Origin: Brachybacterium tyrofermentans
Lineage (GTDB): Bacteria; Actinomycetota; Actinomycetes; Actinomycetales; Dermabacteraceae
Length of the DNA: 56,446 nucleotides
Direction: 5' to 3'
Assembly (NCBI RefSeq): GCF_014897585.1
Contig: NZ_JABUXW010000026.1
Coordinates: 1-56,446, forward strand
The position numbers and the translations under genes were made by a program. The notes under the pieces were generated by a model that was given only the letters and a program-made list of their open reading frames with translations, searched no databases and was not told the origin of the DNA. Shown in pieces: positions 37,962 to 46,924 of the stretch (within the stretch, counting starts at the first letter, position 1; every line of letters begins with the position of its first letter).

Positions 37962-39098
37962 GTGGAAGAACTGGGAGCGCCCGTGCGCCGGACCTGGCAG
38001 GACGTGGTGCTCCTGGCACTGGTCCTGGCAGAGGTCGTGCTGTCCACGGTCGTCGCCACCTCGGGCTGGGACCTGATGCGCGCTGGTCTCACCGTTCTCC
38101 TCGGGGCGGCCCTCCTCCTGCGTCACCGGCACTGGCCGTGGCTGCTCCCCCTCGTCCTCGCGCTCAACGCCGTCGCGTGGTCCCTGGTGATCCTGATCAT
38201 CGTCCCGTTCGCCTACGCGACACGCAGCAGCCGGCGCGCGCGCACCCTGCTGGTCGGCCTGCTCGCCGTCGCGGCGAACATCGTCCCGGTGCTGACCGTC
38301 GGCGGGCCCGGGTTCGAGATCGTGGGGATCACCGGCGTCGTGGTCACCGTGCTGATCGTCGCCGCCTCGGCGTCGCTGGGCATGTACGTCTCGACCCGCC
38401 GGATGCTGCTCGCGCAGCTGAAGAAGCGCGCGGAGCAGGCGGAGTCCGGCCAGGCCGTCGCCCAGGAGCAGGCCCGACGCGCGGAGCGCACACGCATCGC
38501 CCGCGAGATGCACGACATCGTCGCCCACAAGATCTCCCTCGTCGCCCTCCAGGCGGGCGCCCTCGAGGTGAACCCGAATCTCGAGCGGGAGCAGGTCCAG
38601 CAGTCCGCAGGGCTGATCCGGCAGACGGCCTCCACCGCGCTCTCCGAGCTGCGAGAGGTGCTGGGGGTGCTGCGCGGCGACGGCGAGGAGGCCCCGCTGG
38701 CCCCTCAGCCCACCTGGGACGACGTGCGCCGCCTGGTGACCACCTCGCAGGAGGCGGGCATCACCGTGGACCTGTTCGACTTCATCGACGACCCGGTGCC
38801 CGATCAGCTCGCGCGCACCGCGTTCCGCGTGGTGCAGGAAGGGCTGACGAACATCCACAAGCACGCCCTGCACACCAAGGCCCGAGTGGCACTGATCGGT
38901 GAGCCGGGCACCGACCTCGTGATCGAGGTCAGTAATGTTCTTCCCAAGGGGTTCACGACGGATCTGCCGGGGGCCCGCATGGGGCTGTCCGGGATCGAGA
39001 CCCGCGTGACGCATGCCGGCGGCACGATCGCGTCGGGCCCCACCGATGATGGACGCTTCGAAGTGAGGGCGGTGATCCCATGGCCGATGACGACGTGA
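37962..39098 (+). CDS. Two-component sensor histidine kinase (HisKA_3)
   Basis: A 378-aa NarL-type sensor kinase. Five hydrophobic segments occupy about residues 10-150; a coiled linker leads to the dimerisation/phosphorylation motif REMHDIVAHKISLVALQAGALE, with the phospho-acceptor His. The ATPase domain has AFRVVQEGLTNIHKHA and the G-box GLSGIETRV. I chose GTG 37962 because of the TACAGT box 6 nt upstream; GTG 37983, with GGGAG 5 nt upstream, is an alternative. It overlaps the response regulator by 19 bp. Divergent from the ABC transporter, its likely target. Confidence 0.92.
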   Translation: MEELGAPVRRTWQDVVLLALVLAEVVLSTVVATSGWDLMRAGLTVLLGAALLLRHRHWPWLLPLVLALNAVAWSLVILIIVPFAYATRSSRRARTLLVGLLAVAANIVPVLTVGGPGFEIVGITGVVVTVLIVAASASLGMYVSTRRMLLAQLKKRAEQAESGQAVAQEQARRAERTRIAREMHDIVAHKISLVALQAGALEVNPNLEREQVQQSAGLIRQTASTALSELREVLGVLRGDGEEAPLAPQPTWDDVRRLVTTSQEAGITVDLFDFIDDPVPDQLARTAFRVVQEGLTNIHKHALHTKARVALIGEPGTDLVIEVSNVLPKGFTTDLPGARMGLSGIETRVTHAGGTIASGPTDDGRFEVRAVIPWPMTT

Positions 39099-39754
39099 CC
39101 CGGGTGGGGCTGGTCGATGATGATTCCCTGGTGCGCGCCGGGCTGGCGATGATCCTGGGTGCAGACCCGGCGATCGAGATCGTGGGCCAGGGCGGCGACG
39201 GCTCCGAGGCGGTGACGCTGGTGCAGAAGCACCGCCCCGATGTGCTGCTGATGGACGTGCGCATGCCCGGGCTGGACGGCATCGCCGCCACCAGGGCGGT
39301 CTCCGCGTTGCCGAACCCGCCGAAGATCATCATGCTCACCACCTTCGACATGGATGAGTACGTGTTCCAGGCGCTCGAGGCAGGGGCCGACGGCTTCCTG
39401 CTCAAGGACACCCCGCCGCAGGACCTCGCCCGCGCCGTGCGCGTGGTCGCCGGCGGCGATGCGATGCTCTCCCCCACCATCACCCGGCGCATGCTCTCCC
39501 ACTTCTCCGACGCCAACCCCGGCACCCGCCAGGACCGTCACCCCGGGATCGACCAGCTCACCGAGCGGGAGACCGAGGTGCTCGGCGCCGTCGGGGCCGG
39601 GCTGTCCAACGCCCAGATCGGGATGCGGCTGTTCATGAGCGAGGCGACCGTGAAGGCGCACGTCTCGAAGATCTTCGCCAAGCTGGACTGCACGAACCGG
39701 GTCCAGATCGCGATCATCGCCCACGAGGCCGGGCTCAGCGACCTCGAGTCCTGA
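39080..39754 (+). CDS. LuxR/NarL-family response regulator
   Basis: A 224-aa regulator. The receiver domain has the acidic pair DDD near 13-15, the phospho-acceptor Asp in VLLMDVRMPG and the Lys in LLKDTPP. The C-terminal LuxR helix-turn-helix is LTERETEVLGAVGAGLSNAQIGMRLFMSEATVKAHVSKIFAKL. It overlaps the kinase gene by 19 bp, so the two are co-translated. Confidence 0.95.
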   Translation: MADDDVTRVGLVDDDSLVRAGLAMILGADPAIEIVGQGGDGSEAVTLVQKHRPDVLLMDVRMPGLDGIAATRAVSALPNPPKIIMLTTFDMDEYVFQALEAGADGFLLKDTPPQDLARAVRVVAGGDAMLSPTITRRMLSHFSDANPGTRQDRHPGIDQLTERETEVLGAVGAGLSNAQIGMRLFMSEATVKAHVSKIFAKLDCTNRVQIAIIAHEAGLSDLES

Positions 39755-39799
39755 GCACGCTGGGGCGCACGACGGCCAGCGCGGAGTCACGTACGGCGG

Positions 39800-40165
39800 T
39801 CAGCCCCAGCCGAGCTCGTGCAGCCGCTTGTCGCTGATTCCGAAGAGGTGGCCGAGCTCGTGCAGCACGGTGACGGCGATCTGCTCGACGAGGTGCTCAC
39901 GGGAGACGGCCACGCGCTGCAGCGGCCCACGGAACACGAAGATCCGGTCGGGCTGGGCGTAGCCGTCGAACACGGAGCGCTTGTCCAGCGGAACACCCTC
40001 GTACAGGCCCAGCAGCTCGGTGCCGCCCGCATGCTCGAACCGGGGCTCCTCCTCGATGAGGATCGCGACGTTCGCCTCCGCGATCGCCCGGGCGATCTCC
40101 TCGGGCAGCGAGTCGAGGGCGTCATCGACCGCTTCCTCGAACTCTTCTCGGCTGATCCGGATCAT
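39800..40165 (-). CDS. Minimal zincin metallopeptidase family protein
   Basis: A 121-aa protein of the small 'possible zinc metallopeptidase' family (PF06262 type). The zinc motif is VLHELGHLFGISDKRLHELG, i.e. HExxHxxG plus a distal His. The N-terminal half has MIRISREEFEEAVDDALDSLPEEI and the conserved LLGLYEG / DRIFVFRGPL segments. ATG 40165 chosen; ATG 40186 is also in frame. Cytoplasmic, function unknown; conserved in actinobacteria. Confidence 0.9.
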   Translation of the reverse strand: MIRISREEFEEAVDDALDSLPEEIARAIAEANVAILIEEEPRFEHAGGTELLGLYEGVPLDKRSVFDGYAQPDRIFVFRGPLQRVAVSREHLVEQIAVTVLHELGHLFGISDKRLHELGWG

Positions 40166-40352
40166 GCACCCATCGAACCACGCCATCGGCCGGCCCGGGA
40201 GCCGCTGCCCTCGACCCAGCGGCCGGCCGCACCCCGCACGACGACACCCCGCCGACAACCGTTTCGTGTCGCGTATGCCGCATCGGCGGGATTCCCGCAG
40301 ACGCGCAGCGCCATCGATGGGTATGCTCTGCGTCGGGCACGTCGTTGCCCGG

Positions 40353-40425
<73 letters not shown>

Positions 40426-40564
40426 CTCGTACGGTTCGATCGATGTCCTGGTCAGCCGCATGAGACCGGAGTGCGAGGCGGCTCACAGTAAAAGTGGCCG
40501 GGAGCCCCGAGAACGTCCGGTAGAGTTGGTCAGGTCGAAGCGCGCGAGTGCAGAGATCACGTAA

Positions 40565-40638
40565 GGCCCTGTAGCTCAGTTGGTTAGAGCGCCGCCCTGT
40601 CACGGCGGAGGTCGCCAGTTCAAGTCTGGTCAGGGTCG
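40565..40638 (+). tRNA. tRNA-Asp (anticodon GTC)
   Basis: A 74-nt cloverleaf with acceptor GGCCCTG/CAGGGTC, D-arm AGCTCAGTTGGTT, anticodon loop CTGTCAC and T-arm CCAGTTCAAGTCTGG. Discriminator G. Confidence 0.95.
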
Positions 40639-40645
40639 CCCGCAC

Positions 40646-40678
40646 AGGAAGCCCCGGAACATCGTTCCGGGGCTTCCT
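40646..40678 (+). terminator. Hairpin terminator after tRNA-Asp
   Basis: Perfect 15-bp arms AGGAAGCCCCGGAAC / GTTCCGGGGCTTCCT around ATC, 7 bp after the tRNA. It ends the Glu-Asp tRNA transcript before the oxidoreductase. Confidence 0.9.
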
Positions 40679-40870
40679 GCATTCCCCGACGCGCCCCGCC
40701 GGCCCACGGGACCCCTCACCCACCAGACCCATCAGCGCGACCGGCGTCGGCCGCCGACGCGTGGGACTCGCGTCACGCCGACCAGCCGTTATGTGCCCGG
40801 CGGCGGATTCCCGCTCACGCTGTCGGACCCCTCACAAGGTCTCCCCCGACCACGTCGCCGGCCGCCGTTC

Positions 40871-40876
40871 TACGCT
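40871..40876 (+). promoter_or_regulatory. -10 box TACGCT of the oxidoreductase gene
   Basis: TACGCT, then 6 nt, then ATG at 40883, with no Shine-Dalgarno site. Consistent with a leaderless transcript. Confidence 0.5.
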
Positions 40877-40882
40877 CGGACC

Positions 40883-41905
40883 ATGAGCACCACACGCCTG
40901 AACCACCGCATCCGCCTCGCCGCCCGCCCGCACGGCGAGCCCACGGCCGCCGACTTCGAGCACGACGCCGTCGAGATCGCGTCCCCCGAGGAGGGCCAGG
41001 TGCTGCTGCGCACCCGGTACCTCTCTCTGGACCCCTATGTGCGCGGCCGCATGAGCGCCGCCAAGTCCTACGCCGCACCGATGGAGATCGGTGACGTGAT
41101 CGTGGGCGCCACGGTCTCCGAAGTCGTCGAGTCCGCGGCCGAGGGCTTCTCCCCCGGTGACACCGTCCTCTCCTACGGCGGCTGGCAGGAGTACAGCCTC
41201 GAGACGACCGGCCACCTGCGCACGCTCGACCCGGAGGCCGCGCCCGTCACCACCGCGCTCGGCGTGCTCGGCATGCCCGGCTTCACGGCCTACGCCGGCC
41301 TGCTCGCCATCGGGGAGCCGCGAGCCGGAGACACCGTCGCCGTCGCCGCCGCGACCGGCCCCGTGGGCTCCGCCGTGGGTCAGATCGCGAAGATCCACGG
41401 CGCCCGCGCCGTCGGCATCGCCGGCGGCGAGCACAAGGTCGCCCTGCTGCGGGAGCTCGGCTTCGACGAGGCTCTCGACCACCGCACCCCCGATCTGCCC
41501 GGTCGCCTCGCCGCCGCCACCCCCGACGGCATCGACGTGTACTTCGAGAACGTGGGCGGCGCCGTCTGGGATGCCGTGCTGCCGCAGCTGAACACGTATG
41601 CGAGGGTGCCGGTGTGCGGTCTCGCCGCGAACTACAACTCGACCTCCCTGCCCGAGGGGCCGGACCGCAGCGGCCAGCTGATGGGCGCGGTGCTCGCCAA
41701 GAGCCTCACCCTGCGCGGCTTCATCCAGATCGAGTTCGTCGAGGCGCTGTACGAGGACTTCCTGCGAGACATGGGCGGCTGGGTCGCCTCCGGCCAGGTG
41801 CAGTACACCGAGGACATCACCGAGGGTCTCGACAGCGCTCCCGATGCCTTCGTGGGGATGCTGCACGGCCGCAACCTCGGCAAGAGCATCATCCAGGTCT
41901 CCTGA
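40883..41905 (+). CDS. NADP-dependent oxidoreductase (MDR family, CurA-like)
   Basis: A 340-aa zinc-independent medium-chain reductase of the leukotriene B4 12-hydroxydehydrogenase / curcumin reductase group. The start LNHRIRLAARPHGEPTAADF, the segment YLSLDPYVRGRM, GMPGFTAYAGLL and the nucleotide motif AATGPVGSAVGQIAK are characteristic, as are YFENVGG and the tail GRNLGKSIIQVS. It reduces alkenal/enone double bonds with NADPH. It lies between tRNA-Asp and tRNA-Phe, which are adjacent in many actinobacteria, so it was probably inserted there. Confidence 0.94.
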   Translation: MSTTRLNHRIRLAARPHGEPTAADFEHDAVEIASPEEGQVLLRTRYLSLDPYVRGRMSAAKSYAAPMEIGDVIVGATVSEVVESAAEGFSPGDTVLSYGGWQEYSLETTGHLRTLDPEAAPVTTALGVLGMPGFTAYAGLLAIGEPRAGDTVAVAAATGPVGSAVGQIAKIHGARAVGIAGGEHKVALLRELGFDEALDHRTPDLPGRLAAATPDGIDVYFENVGGAVWDAVLPQLNTYARVPVCGLAANYNSTSLPEGPDRSGQLMGAVLAKSLTLRGFIQIEFVEALYEDFLRDMGGWVASGQVQYTEDITEGLDSAPDAFVGMLHGRNLGKSIIQVS

Positions 41906-42097
41906 GGCGTCGGCCCGCGGCCGGTGGAGCGGGCGGCCGCTCTCGGGGGCGAGCCGTGAGGTGATGTACGGGGTGGTGCGATGCACTGCGCGGACGTCCC
42001 CTCGCCTGCCCGATGGTGGTGTGCCTCTCACCGGCCCCAGCCGGTTGGGATCAGCCCCGGAGCCCTGTTAGTCTTGTCCTCGGCCGCTCGCGGCCAC

Positions 42098-42170
42098 GGC
42101 TCTGTAGCTCAGTTGGTAGAGCGTTCGACTGAAAATCGAAAGGTCACCGGATCGACGCCGGTCGGAGCCA
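42098..42170 (+). tRNA. tRNA-Phe (anticodon GAA)
   Basis: A 73-nt cloverleaf with acceptor GGCTCTG/CGGAGCC, anticodon loop CTGAAAA and T-arm CCGGATCGACGCCGG. The following bases are CCA, so the 3' end may be encoded. Confidence 0.95.
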
Positions 42171-42177
42171 CCACCAC

Positions 42178-42210
42178 GAAGACCCCCCGCCAGTGGCGGG
42201 GGGTCTTCTG
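42178..42210 (+). terminator. Hairpin terminator of tRNA-Phe
   Basis: AGACCCCCCGCC / GGCGGGGGGTCT arms around AGT, followed by TCTG, 8 bp after the tRNA. Confidence 0.9.
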
Positions 42211-42255
42211 CTGTCCGGGTGCCGCATCGCCGTGTCCCCGCGCTCAGGGCTTTAG

Positions 42256-42404
42256 CCCCGGCGCGGATCCACGTCAACACCAAGCAGAAGTATCTCGGCC
42301 TGCTCGACGAGGACAAGGTGGAGACCCGCCACCCCCTGGAGACACTCGATGAGATCTACCAGCACGCCGACGAGATCCGCGCGGCCGTGCAGCGCTACCT
42401 CTGA
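42256..42404 (+). pseudogene. Probable 3' fragment of a lost gene
   Basis: A short frame ending at 42404 encodes about 45 residues with real coding character: HVNTKQKYLGLLDEDKVETR, then HPLETLDEIYQHADEIRAAVQRYL. It has no plausible start codon with a ribosome site, and the upstream part of the frame is arginine/alanine-rich noise. It looks like the C-terminus of a truncated gene left just after tRNA-Phe. I cannot name the parent family. Confidence 0.4.
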
Positions 42405-42406
42405 CC

Positions 42407-42769
42407 TCACGCACGACTGAGCCGCTCCTGCAGGTCGGGCCAGACCACGCGCGTCGTGTCCGTGGGCATCAGTCCCTTGGTCGCGTAGTAGTCAGCGAGC
42501 AGGACGCCGTGCGGCGACAGCTCGATCACGGTCAGCCCGGCGATCTCGTCGGCGGTTCCCGCGTCCAGCACCCACTGCTCGGCGAGCTCGGCCAGGCTGA
42601 ATCTCTCCACCAGTCGCTCGCCGGAGTCGTAGTCGACCGGAGCGCCCACGGCATGCCCGAGGAGCGATCGTGGCTGCACGAGGTCGTAGTCGTCGGTCAC
42701 CGGCTCCAGGTAGCCGACCGTCTCCCGGTCCTCCCGGGCGATCGCGACCCATCCACTCGTATCCGTCAT
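42407..42769 (-). CDS. Hypothetical cytoplasmic protein (120 aa)
   Basis: A 120-aa soluble protein beginning MTDTSGWVAIAREDRETVGYLEPV and ending YYATKGLMPTDTTRVVWPDLQERLSRA. It is acidic, with no transmembrane segments. TACGCT lies 8 nt before the ATG, suggesting a leaderless start. I recognise no named family. Its stop lies 2 bp from the end of the preceding fragment on the other strand. Codon use looks genuine. Confidence 0.72.
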   Translation of the reverse strand: MTDTSGWVAIAREDRETVGYLEPVTDDYDLVQPRSLLGHAVGAPVDYDSGERLVERFSLAELAEQWVLDAGTADEIAGLTVIELSPHGVLLADYYATKGLMPTDTTRVVWPDLQERLSRA

Positions 42770-42866
42770 GGACGAAGAGCGTACCGACCTCCACCCCTCG
42801 GTTGCGCCTGCACTGCGCAGGCCGAACGGAGGACGGACTCGCGGAGGACGAGTGCGAAGAAGGTCG

Positions 42867-43190
42867 TCACTCCCCCAGCTCGGCCTGGACAGCGGCGATG
42901 GTGAAGGACCCACCGAGCAGGAACAGCGCTCCCAGGCACAGCTGCAGCAGCGGCGGATTCCGCCGCACCATCTGCAGCGTGGTGCGCAGGGTGAGGGTCC
43001 CGGAACCGGCCGGCACGACCTCCCGGGTGGTGCGGAAGCAGATCCAGTACAGCACCAGCGCCACCACGGCCAGGACCACCGTGGCCAGCGTGAACGTCAG
43101 CCGGACCCCGTCGGCTGTCGTGTCCTCGAACTGAGAGGACAGCACCAGCGACAGCACGACACCGGTGATCGATCCGCCCGGCCGCCGCAC
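42867..43190 (-). pseudogene. Internal fragment of a GPH/MFS sugar:cation symporter
   Basis: About 107 residues with the look of the middle of a glycoside-pentoside-hexuronide symporter: two hydrophobic helices, the loop CFRTTREVVPAGSGTLTLRTTLQMVRRNPPLLQLC and a further helix start. A full protein would be about 450 aa; the rest is absent on both sides and the frame stops after IAAVQAELGE. It is therefore a decayed remnant. Confidence 0.6.
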
Positions 43191-43422
43191 GGCCCGGTGC
43201 GGAGGGTTCCCCCGTTCGCGGCGATCAGGAGCTCGACAGGACGGGGACAGGTCAGTCCGCGGCCTCTCGGCTCACCGTCTCACCGCCGCCACCTGATCCC
43301 CAGCAGACACAGGCTCTTGCCATCCCGCCGACTCGCCCTCATCGCTTCGCGAGGCGTCATAGGCTGACCGGGACGACGAGTCTGCGGCGACCCCGCCGGC
43401 AGCCGAACCCTGGAGGACGACG

Positions 43423-45105
43423 ATGTCAGCCGAGAACCCGGATCTTGCGATCGCCCAGGCGGCGACCCTGCTCCCCATCACCGAGATCGCCGAGACGGCG
43501 GGCATCCCCGCCGAGGCGCTGGTGCCGTACGGCTCCTACAAGGCCAAGGTCGACGTGCGGCAGATGCAGGGCCTCGCCGACGCCCCGAGCGCGAAGCTCG
43601 TGCTGGTCTCCGCCATGTCGCCCACCCCGGCAGGTGAGGGCAAGTCGACCACCACCGTCGGCCTCGCCGATGCCTTCACCCTCAAGAAGATGTCCACGAT
43701 GGTGGCGCTGCGGGAGCCTGCGCTCGGCCCGATCTTGGGCATCAAGGGCGGCGCCACCGGCGGCGGGTACGCGCAGGTGGTGCCGATGGAGGACATCAAC
43801 CTGCACTTCACCGGCGACTTCCACGCGATCCAGATCGCCAACAACACCCTCGCCGCGCTGATCGACAACCACATCCACCAGGGCAACCAGCTGGGCATCG
43901 ACCCCCGACGCATCCAGTGGAAGCGCGTGGTCGACGTCAACGACCGCGCCCTGCGCTCGATCGTGGTGGGCCTGGGCGGGCCCACCCAGGGCGTCCCGCG
44001 GGAGGACGGCTTCGACATCGTGGTGGCCTCCGAGATCATGGCGATCCTGTGTCTGGCCACGGACCTCGCGGACCTCCAGGCACGTATCGACCGGGTCGTC
44101 GTCGGCTTCACCTACGAGCGCGCGCCGGTGAGCGTCGCGGATCTCGGCGTGGGCGGCGCGATCACGATGCTGCTCAAGGACGCGCTGCTGCCGAACCTGG
44201 TGCAGACCCTCGGCGGCACCCCGGCCCTCGTGCACGGCGGGCCGTTCGCGAACATCGCCCATGGCTGCAACTCGCTCGCGGCGACGCGCCTGGCCCTCGC
44301 CCTGTCGGACATCACCGTGACCGAGGCCGGCTTCGGCTCGGACCTCGGCGCGGAGAAGTTCCTGGACATCAAGTCGCGCCTGGGCGGCCTCTCCCCCGAC
44401 GCCGCCGTGGTGGTCGCCACCGTGCGCGCGCTGAAGATGCACGGCGGTGTCGCCAAGGCCGATCTCGCCGACGAGGACATCGAGGCCGCGCGCGCCGGGA
44501 CCGTGAACCTCGCCCGCCACGTGGAGAACCTCCGCAAGTTCGGGCTCGAGCCCGTGATCGCCCTGAACCGCTTCCCCACCGACACCGAGGCAGAGCTCGA
44601 GGCCATCCTCGACTGGGCTCGCGAGCAGGGCTTCCGGGCCGCGCTGTCCGAGGTGTGGGCCAAGGGCGGCCAGGGCGGCCTCGCCGTGGCCGACGAGGTG
44701 CTCGCCGCGATGGACACCGTCGAGGGCGACGGCTTCCATCACCTCTACGATCCGGCCGACGGGATCGAGGCGTCGTTGCGCACCCTGGCCCGGGAGATCT
44801 ACGGGGCCGACGACGTCGTGCTCGAGGGCAGGGCGCCCGCGCAGCTGCGGATGCTGCAGCGCAACGGATGGGACACCCTCCCGGTGTGCGTCGCCAAGAC
44901 CCAGTACTCCTTCTCCGACGACCCCTCTCTGCTCGGCGCCCCGACCGGGCACGTGCTGCATGTGCGGGACCTGGTCCCCAAGATCGGTGCCGGCTTCGTG
45001 GTCGCGCTCACCGGCGCGATCATGACCATGCCGGGACTGCCGAAGGAGCCCGCCGCCCTGCGCATGGGCGTCACCGAGTCCGGGGAGTCCGTCGGCCTCT
45101 TCTGA
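43423..45105 (+). CDS. fhs: Formate--tetrahydrofolate ligase
   Basis: A 560-aa ATP-dependent ligase that forms 10-formyl-THF from formate and THF for one-carbon metabolism. The P-loop is PTPAGEGKSTTTVGLADAF near residue 68. Other typical blocks are EPALGPILGIKGGATGGGYAQVVPMEDINLHFTGDFHA, NNTLAALIDNHIHQGN, GGPTQGVPREDGFDI and the C-terminal MPGLPKEPAA. GGAGGA precedes the ATG. It stands alone, convergent with the mnh operon. Confidence 0.97.
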   Translation: MSAENPDLAIAQAATLLPITEIAETAGIPAEALVPYGSYKAKVDVRQMQGLADAPSAKLVLVSAMSPTPAGEGKSTTTVGLADAFTLKKMSTMVALREPALGPILGIKGGATGGGYAQVVPMEDINLHFTGDFHAIQIANNTLAALIDNHIHQGNQLGIDPRRIQWKRVVDVNDRALRSIVVGLGGPTQGVPREDGFDIVVASEIMAILCLATDLADLQARIDRVVVGFTYERAPVSVADLGVGGAITMLLKDALLPNLVQTLGGTPALVHGGPFANIAHGCNSLAATRLALALSDITVTEAGFGSDLGAEKFLDIKSRLGGLSPDAAVVVATVRALKMHGGVAKADLADEDIEAARAGTVNLARHVENLRKFGLEPVIALNRFPTDTEAELEAILDWAREQGFRAALSEVWAKGGQGGLAVADEVLAAMDTVEGDGFHHLYDPADGIEASLRTLAREIYGADDVVLEGRAPAQLRMLQRNGWDTLPVCVAKTQYSFSDDPSLLGAPTGHVLHVRDLVPKIGAGFVVALTGAIMTMPGLPKEPAALRMGVTESGESVGLF

Positions 45106-45153
45106 GTCGGGCAGGTCCACCCTGCCTGGGTGTGTGCCGTGCCCGGGAGGCGG

Positions 45154-45744
45154 TCAGTGCCGGGGGTCGCGCTCGGCGACCTCCTCGGCCTCCCGCTCGG
45201 TCTCGTCCTCGAGGTCGACGTCGATGACGTCGTCGTCGTCGATGTCCTCGGCGCCGGTCTCCGGCTTCTCCCAGTTGCGATCGGTGATCGCGCCGTCGGT
45301 CGTCGCCACGATGTTCTCGGGGAACTGGTCTTCGCGGTCGGAGGCCATGCCCTCATGGTCATCGCCCTCGTCATCGATGAAGCCGTCCTCGTCGTCGTCA
45401 TCGTCCGTCGGGGTGGCGAGGCGGTCGCTCAGCTCGTCGATCGCATAGTCGCCCCCGCGCACGAAGCCGCGACGGAAGGCGGCACGGCCGACCATCACGC
45501 TCGCCACCGGGATCGTGATCATCTGGGCGAGGAGCACCACGAGCAGCAGCCCCGCCAGCGCCCAGGAGCCGACCACGAGGCTCACCCCGGCGAAGACGAA
45601 GATCAGGCCCAGCACCTGCGGCTTGGACGCGGCGTGGATGCGCATCAGCACGCCGTCGAAGCGGTTCAGACCCACGGCTGCCAGCACGGCCAGCAGCATC
45701 CCGGCGCCGATCAGCACGGCGGCGATGATCTCGATGGCGGTCAT
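45154..45744 (-). CDS. mnhG: Na+/H+ antiporter subunit G (MnhG/MrpG)
   Basis: A 196-aa subunit of the Mrp cation/proton antiporter. The N-terminal about 110 residues carry three helices with the MrpG motif GLNRFDGVLMRIHAASKPQVLGLIFVFAG. The remaining about 85 residues form a very acidic Asp/Glu tail. MrpG is usually 110-125 aa, so the tail is an addition. Its ATG overlaps the mnhF stop by 4 bp. Last gene of the operon. Confidence 0.93.
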   Translation of the reverse strand: MTAIEIIAAVLIGAGMLLAVLAAVGLNRFDGVLMRIHAASKPQVLGLIFVFAGVSLVVGSWALAGLLLVVLLAQMITIPVASVMVGRAAFRRGFVRGGDYAIDELSDRLATPTDDDDDEDGFIDDEGDDHEGMASDREDQFPENIVATTDGAITDRNWEKPETGAEDIDDDDVIDVDLEDETEREAEEVAERDPRH

Positions 45745-46391
45745 CGCGTCTCCTCCGTCGTGCCCGTCGAGTCCGACGAGCTGGTCGAGCTGGTCGAGCT
45801 GGTCGAGCTGGTCGAGTCCGACGAGCCTGGAGCATCGGTCACCTCGTCGTCGTGCGCCTCGACCTCGAAACCGCGGGAGCCCGCCTCGGCCCCGAACCCA
45901 CGCTCGAAGTGGTCGGAGTGCCCGGCGCCGTCGGCCCCGTCGACCCCGACAATCCCCTCCGAGCTCCCGGCACCCTCGGAGATCGCCTGCTCAGCACCGA
46001 TCACCGCGACCGGTTCTGTGTGAGCAGGAGCGTGCTCCTCGCCGCGGTGATCGACATGGATGGCATCCAGGGGGCCCGTGCTGGTGCTGGACTCCTGACG
46101 GTGTCGTCGCAGCTGCGGCGTGCGCGGCTCCTCACGGCCCACGAAGCGCGCGAAGGTGACGGTGCCGATGAAGGCGAGCCCGGTGAGCGCGAGCATCGCG
46201 GGCCCCGCCCAGGAGGCCTTCGCGGACGCCGTGTAGAGGGCCATCGCGATCACGACCAGCACCACCAACGAGTCCGTGGAGACTGCGCGGTCCAGGATCG
46301 TGGGACCCACGACCATGCGATAGACGACGGTCAGCGCCGTCAGCGCGAGGACCACGCCGTAGATGACGAGGATGATGTCGAAGGCGCTCAT
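45741..46391 (-). CDS. mnhF: Na+/H+ antiporter subunit F (MnhF/MrpF)
   Basis: A 216-aa subunit. The first about 90 residues are a standard MrpF with three helices (YRMVVGPTILDRAVSTDSLVVLVVIAMALY). The next about 125 residues are a hydrophilic tail rich in His, Asp, Glu, Ser and Gly, ending in a Thr-Ser-Ser repeat encoded by a 9-bp tandem repeat. MrpF is normally 90-100 aa. Start and stop codons each overlap neighbouring genes by 4 bp, so the upstream part of the longer frame is not used. Confidence 0.93.
   Translation of the reverse strand: MSAFDIILVIYGVVLALTALTVVYRMVVGPTILDRAVSTDSLVVLVVIAMALYTASAKASWAGPAMLALTGLAFIGTVTFARFVGREEPRTPQLRRHRQESSTSTGPLDAIHVDHRGEEHAPAHTEPVAVIGAEQAISEGAGSSEGIVGVDGADGAGHSDHFERGFGAEAGSRGFEVEAHDDEVTDAPGSSDSTSSTSSTSSTSSSDSTGTTEETR
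45778..45813. repeat. Four copies of GAGCTGGTC at the mnhF 3' end
   Basis: Exact 9-bp units at 45778, 45787, 45796 and 45805, encoding the Thr-Ser-Ser run near the C-terminus. Confidence 0.95.
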
Positions 46392-46924
46392 CGCAGACCA
46401 GCCTCCTCGAGCACCTCGCGGCGACCGAACGCCCACAGCAGGCGCTCCTCCTGCTCGCGGACGGTGCGTCGCGCCTTCTCGGCCTCCTCGGGGGTGCCCG
46501 TGCCGATGGTGTGCAGGAACAGCATGCCGGTGGCGCGCTGGGCCTCGACCACCACGGAGCCGGGGATCAGCGTGCACAGCACACCGGTGCAGCTGAGGAA
46601 GAAATCGGAGCGCGAGGCCATGGTCACGGCGATCACGGAGCTGGGCGGCTGCGGGGCGGGGCGGATCGAGTACCAGCCCACCTCGATCGCGGACTCGCAC
46701 AGGTCGTACAGGAAGCGCACCAGGAAGAGGACGAAGCGCACCGGGCGGATCGTGAGCTCATGGCCCAGCGGCGGCATCGGGAACAGCACGAAGACGAGCA
46801 GCGCCGCCGCGAGTCCGCCCAGCAGGTTCTTCAGATCCAGCCCGCCCCACAGCAGGCACCACAGAGCGACCGACACCAGGATCCAGATCCAGGAGCGGGT
46901 CAGTTCGGCGAATCGGCGCTTCAT
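46388..46924 (-). CDS. mnhE: Na+/H+ antiporter subunit E (MnhE/MrpE)
   Basis: A 178-aa subunit with two or three N-terminal helices, the segment FVLFLVRFLYDLCESAIEVGWYSIRP, and the cytoplasmic domain with the MrpE motif TLIPGSVVVEAQ. Length is normal. It overlaps mnhD and mnhF by 4 bp each. Confidence 0.94.
   Translation of the reverse strand: MKRRFAELTRSWIWILVSVALWCLLWGGLDLKNLLGGLAAALLVFVLFPMPPLGHELTIRPVRFVLFLVRFLYDLCESAIEVGWYSIRPAPQPPSSVIAVTMASRSDFFLSCTGVLCTLIPGSVVVEAQRATGMLFLHTIGTGTPEEAEKARRTVREQEERLLWAFGRREVLEEAGLR

Noticed and set aside
36714..39014. A 766-codon ABC protein
   Set aside because: The frame runs antisense through the sensor kinase before the real ATPase start at 37751.
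45109..45127. Terminator between fhs and mnhG
   Set aside because: Only a 6-bp GGCAGG/CCTGCC stem; too weak to claim although a terminator is expected there.
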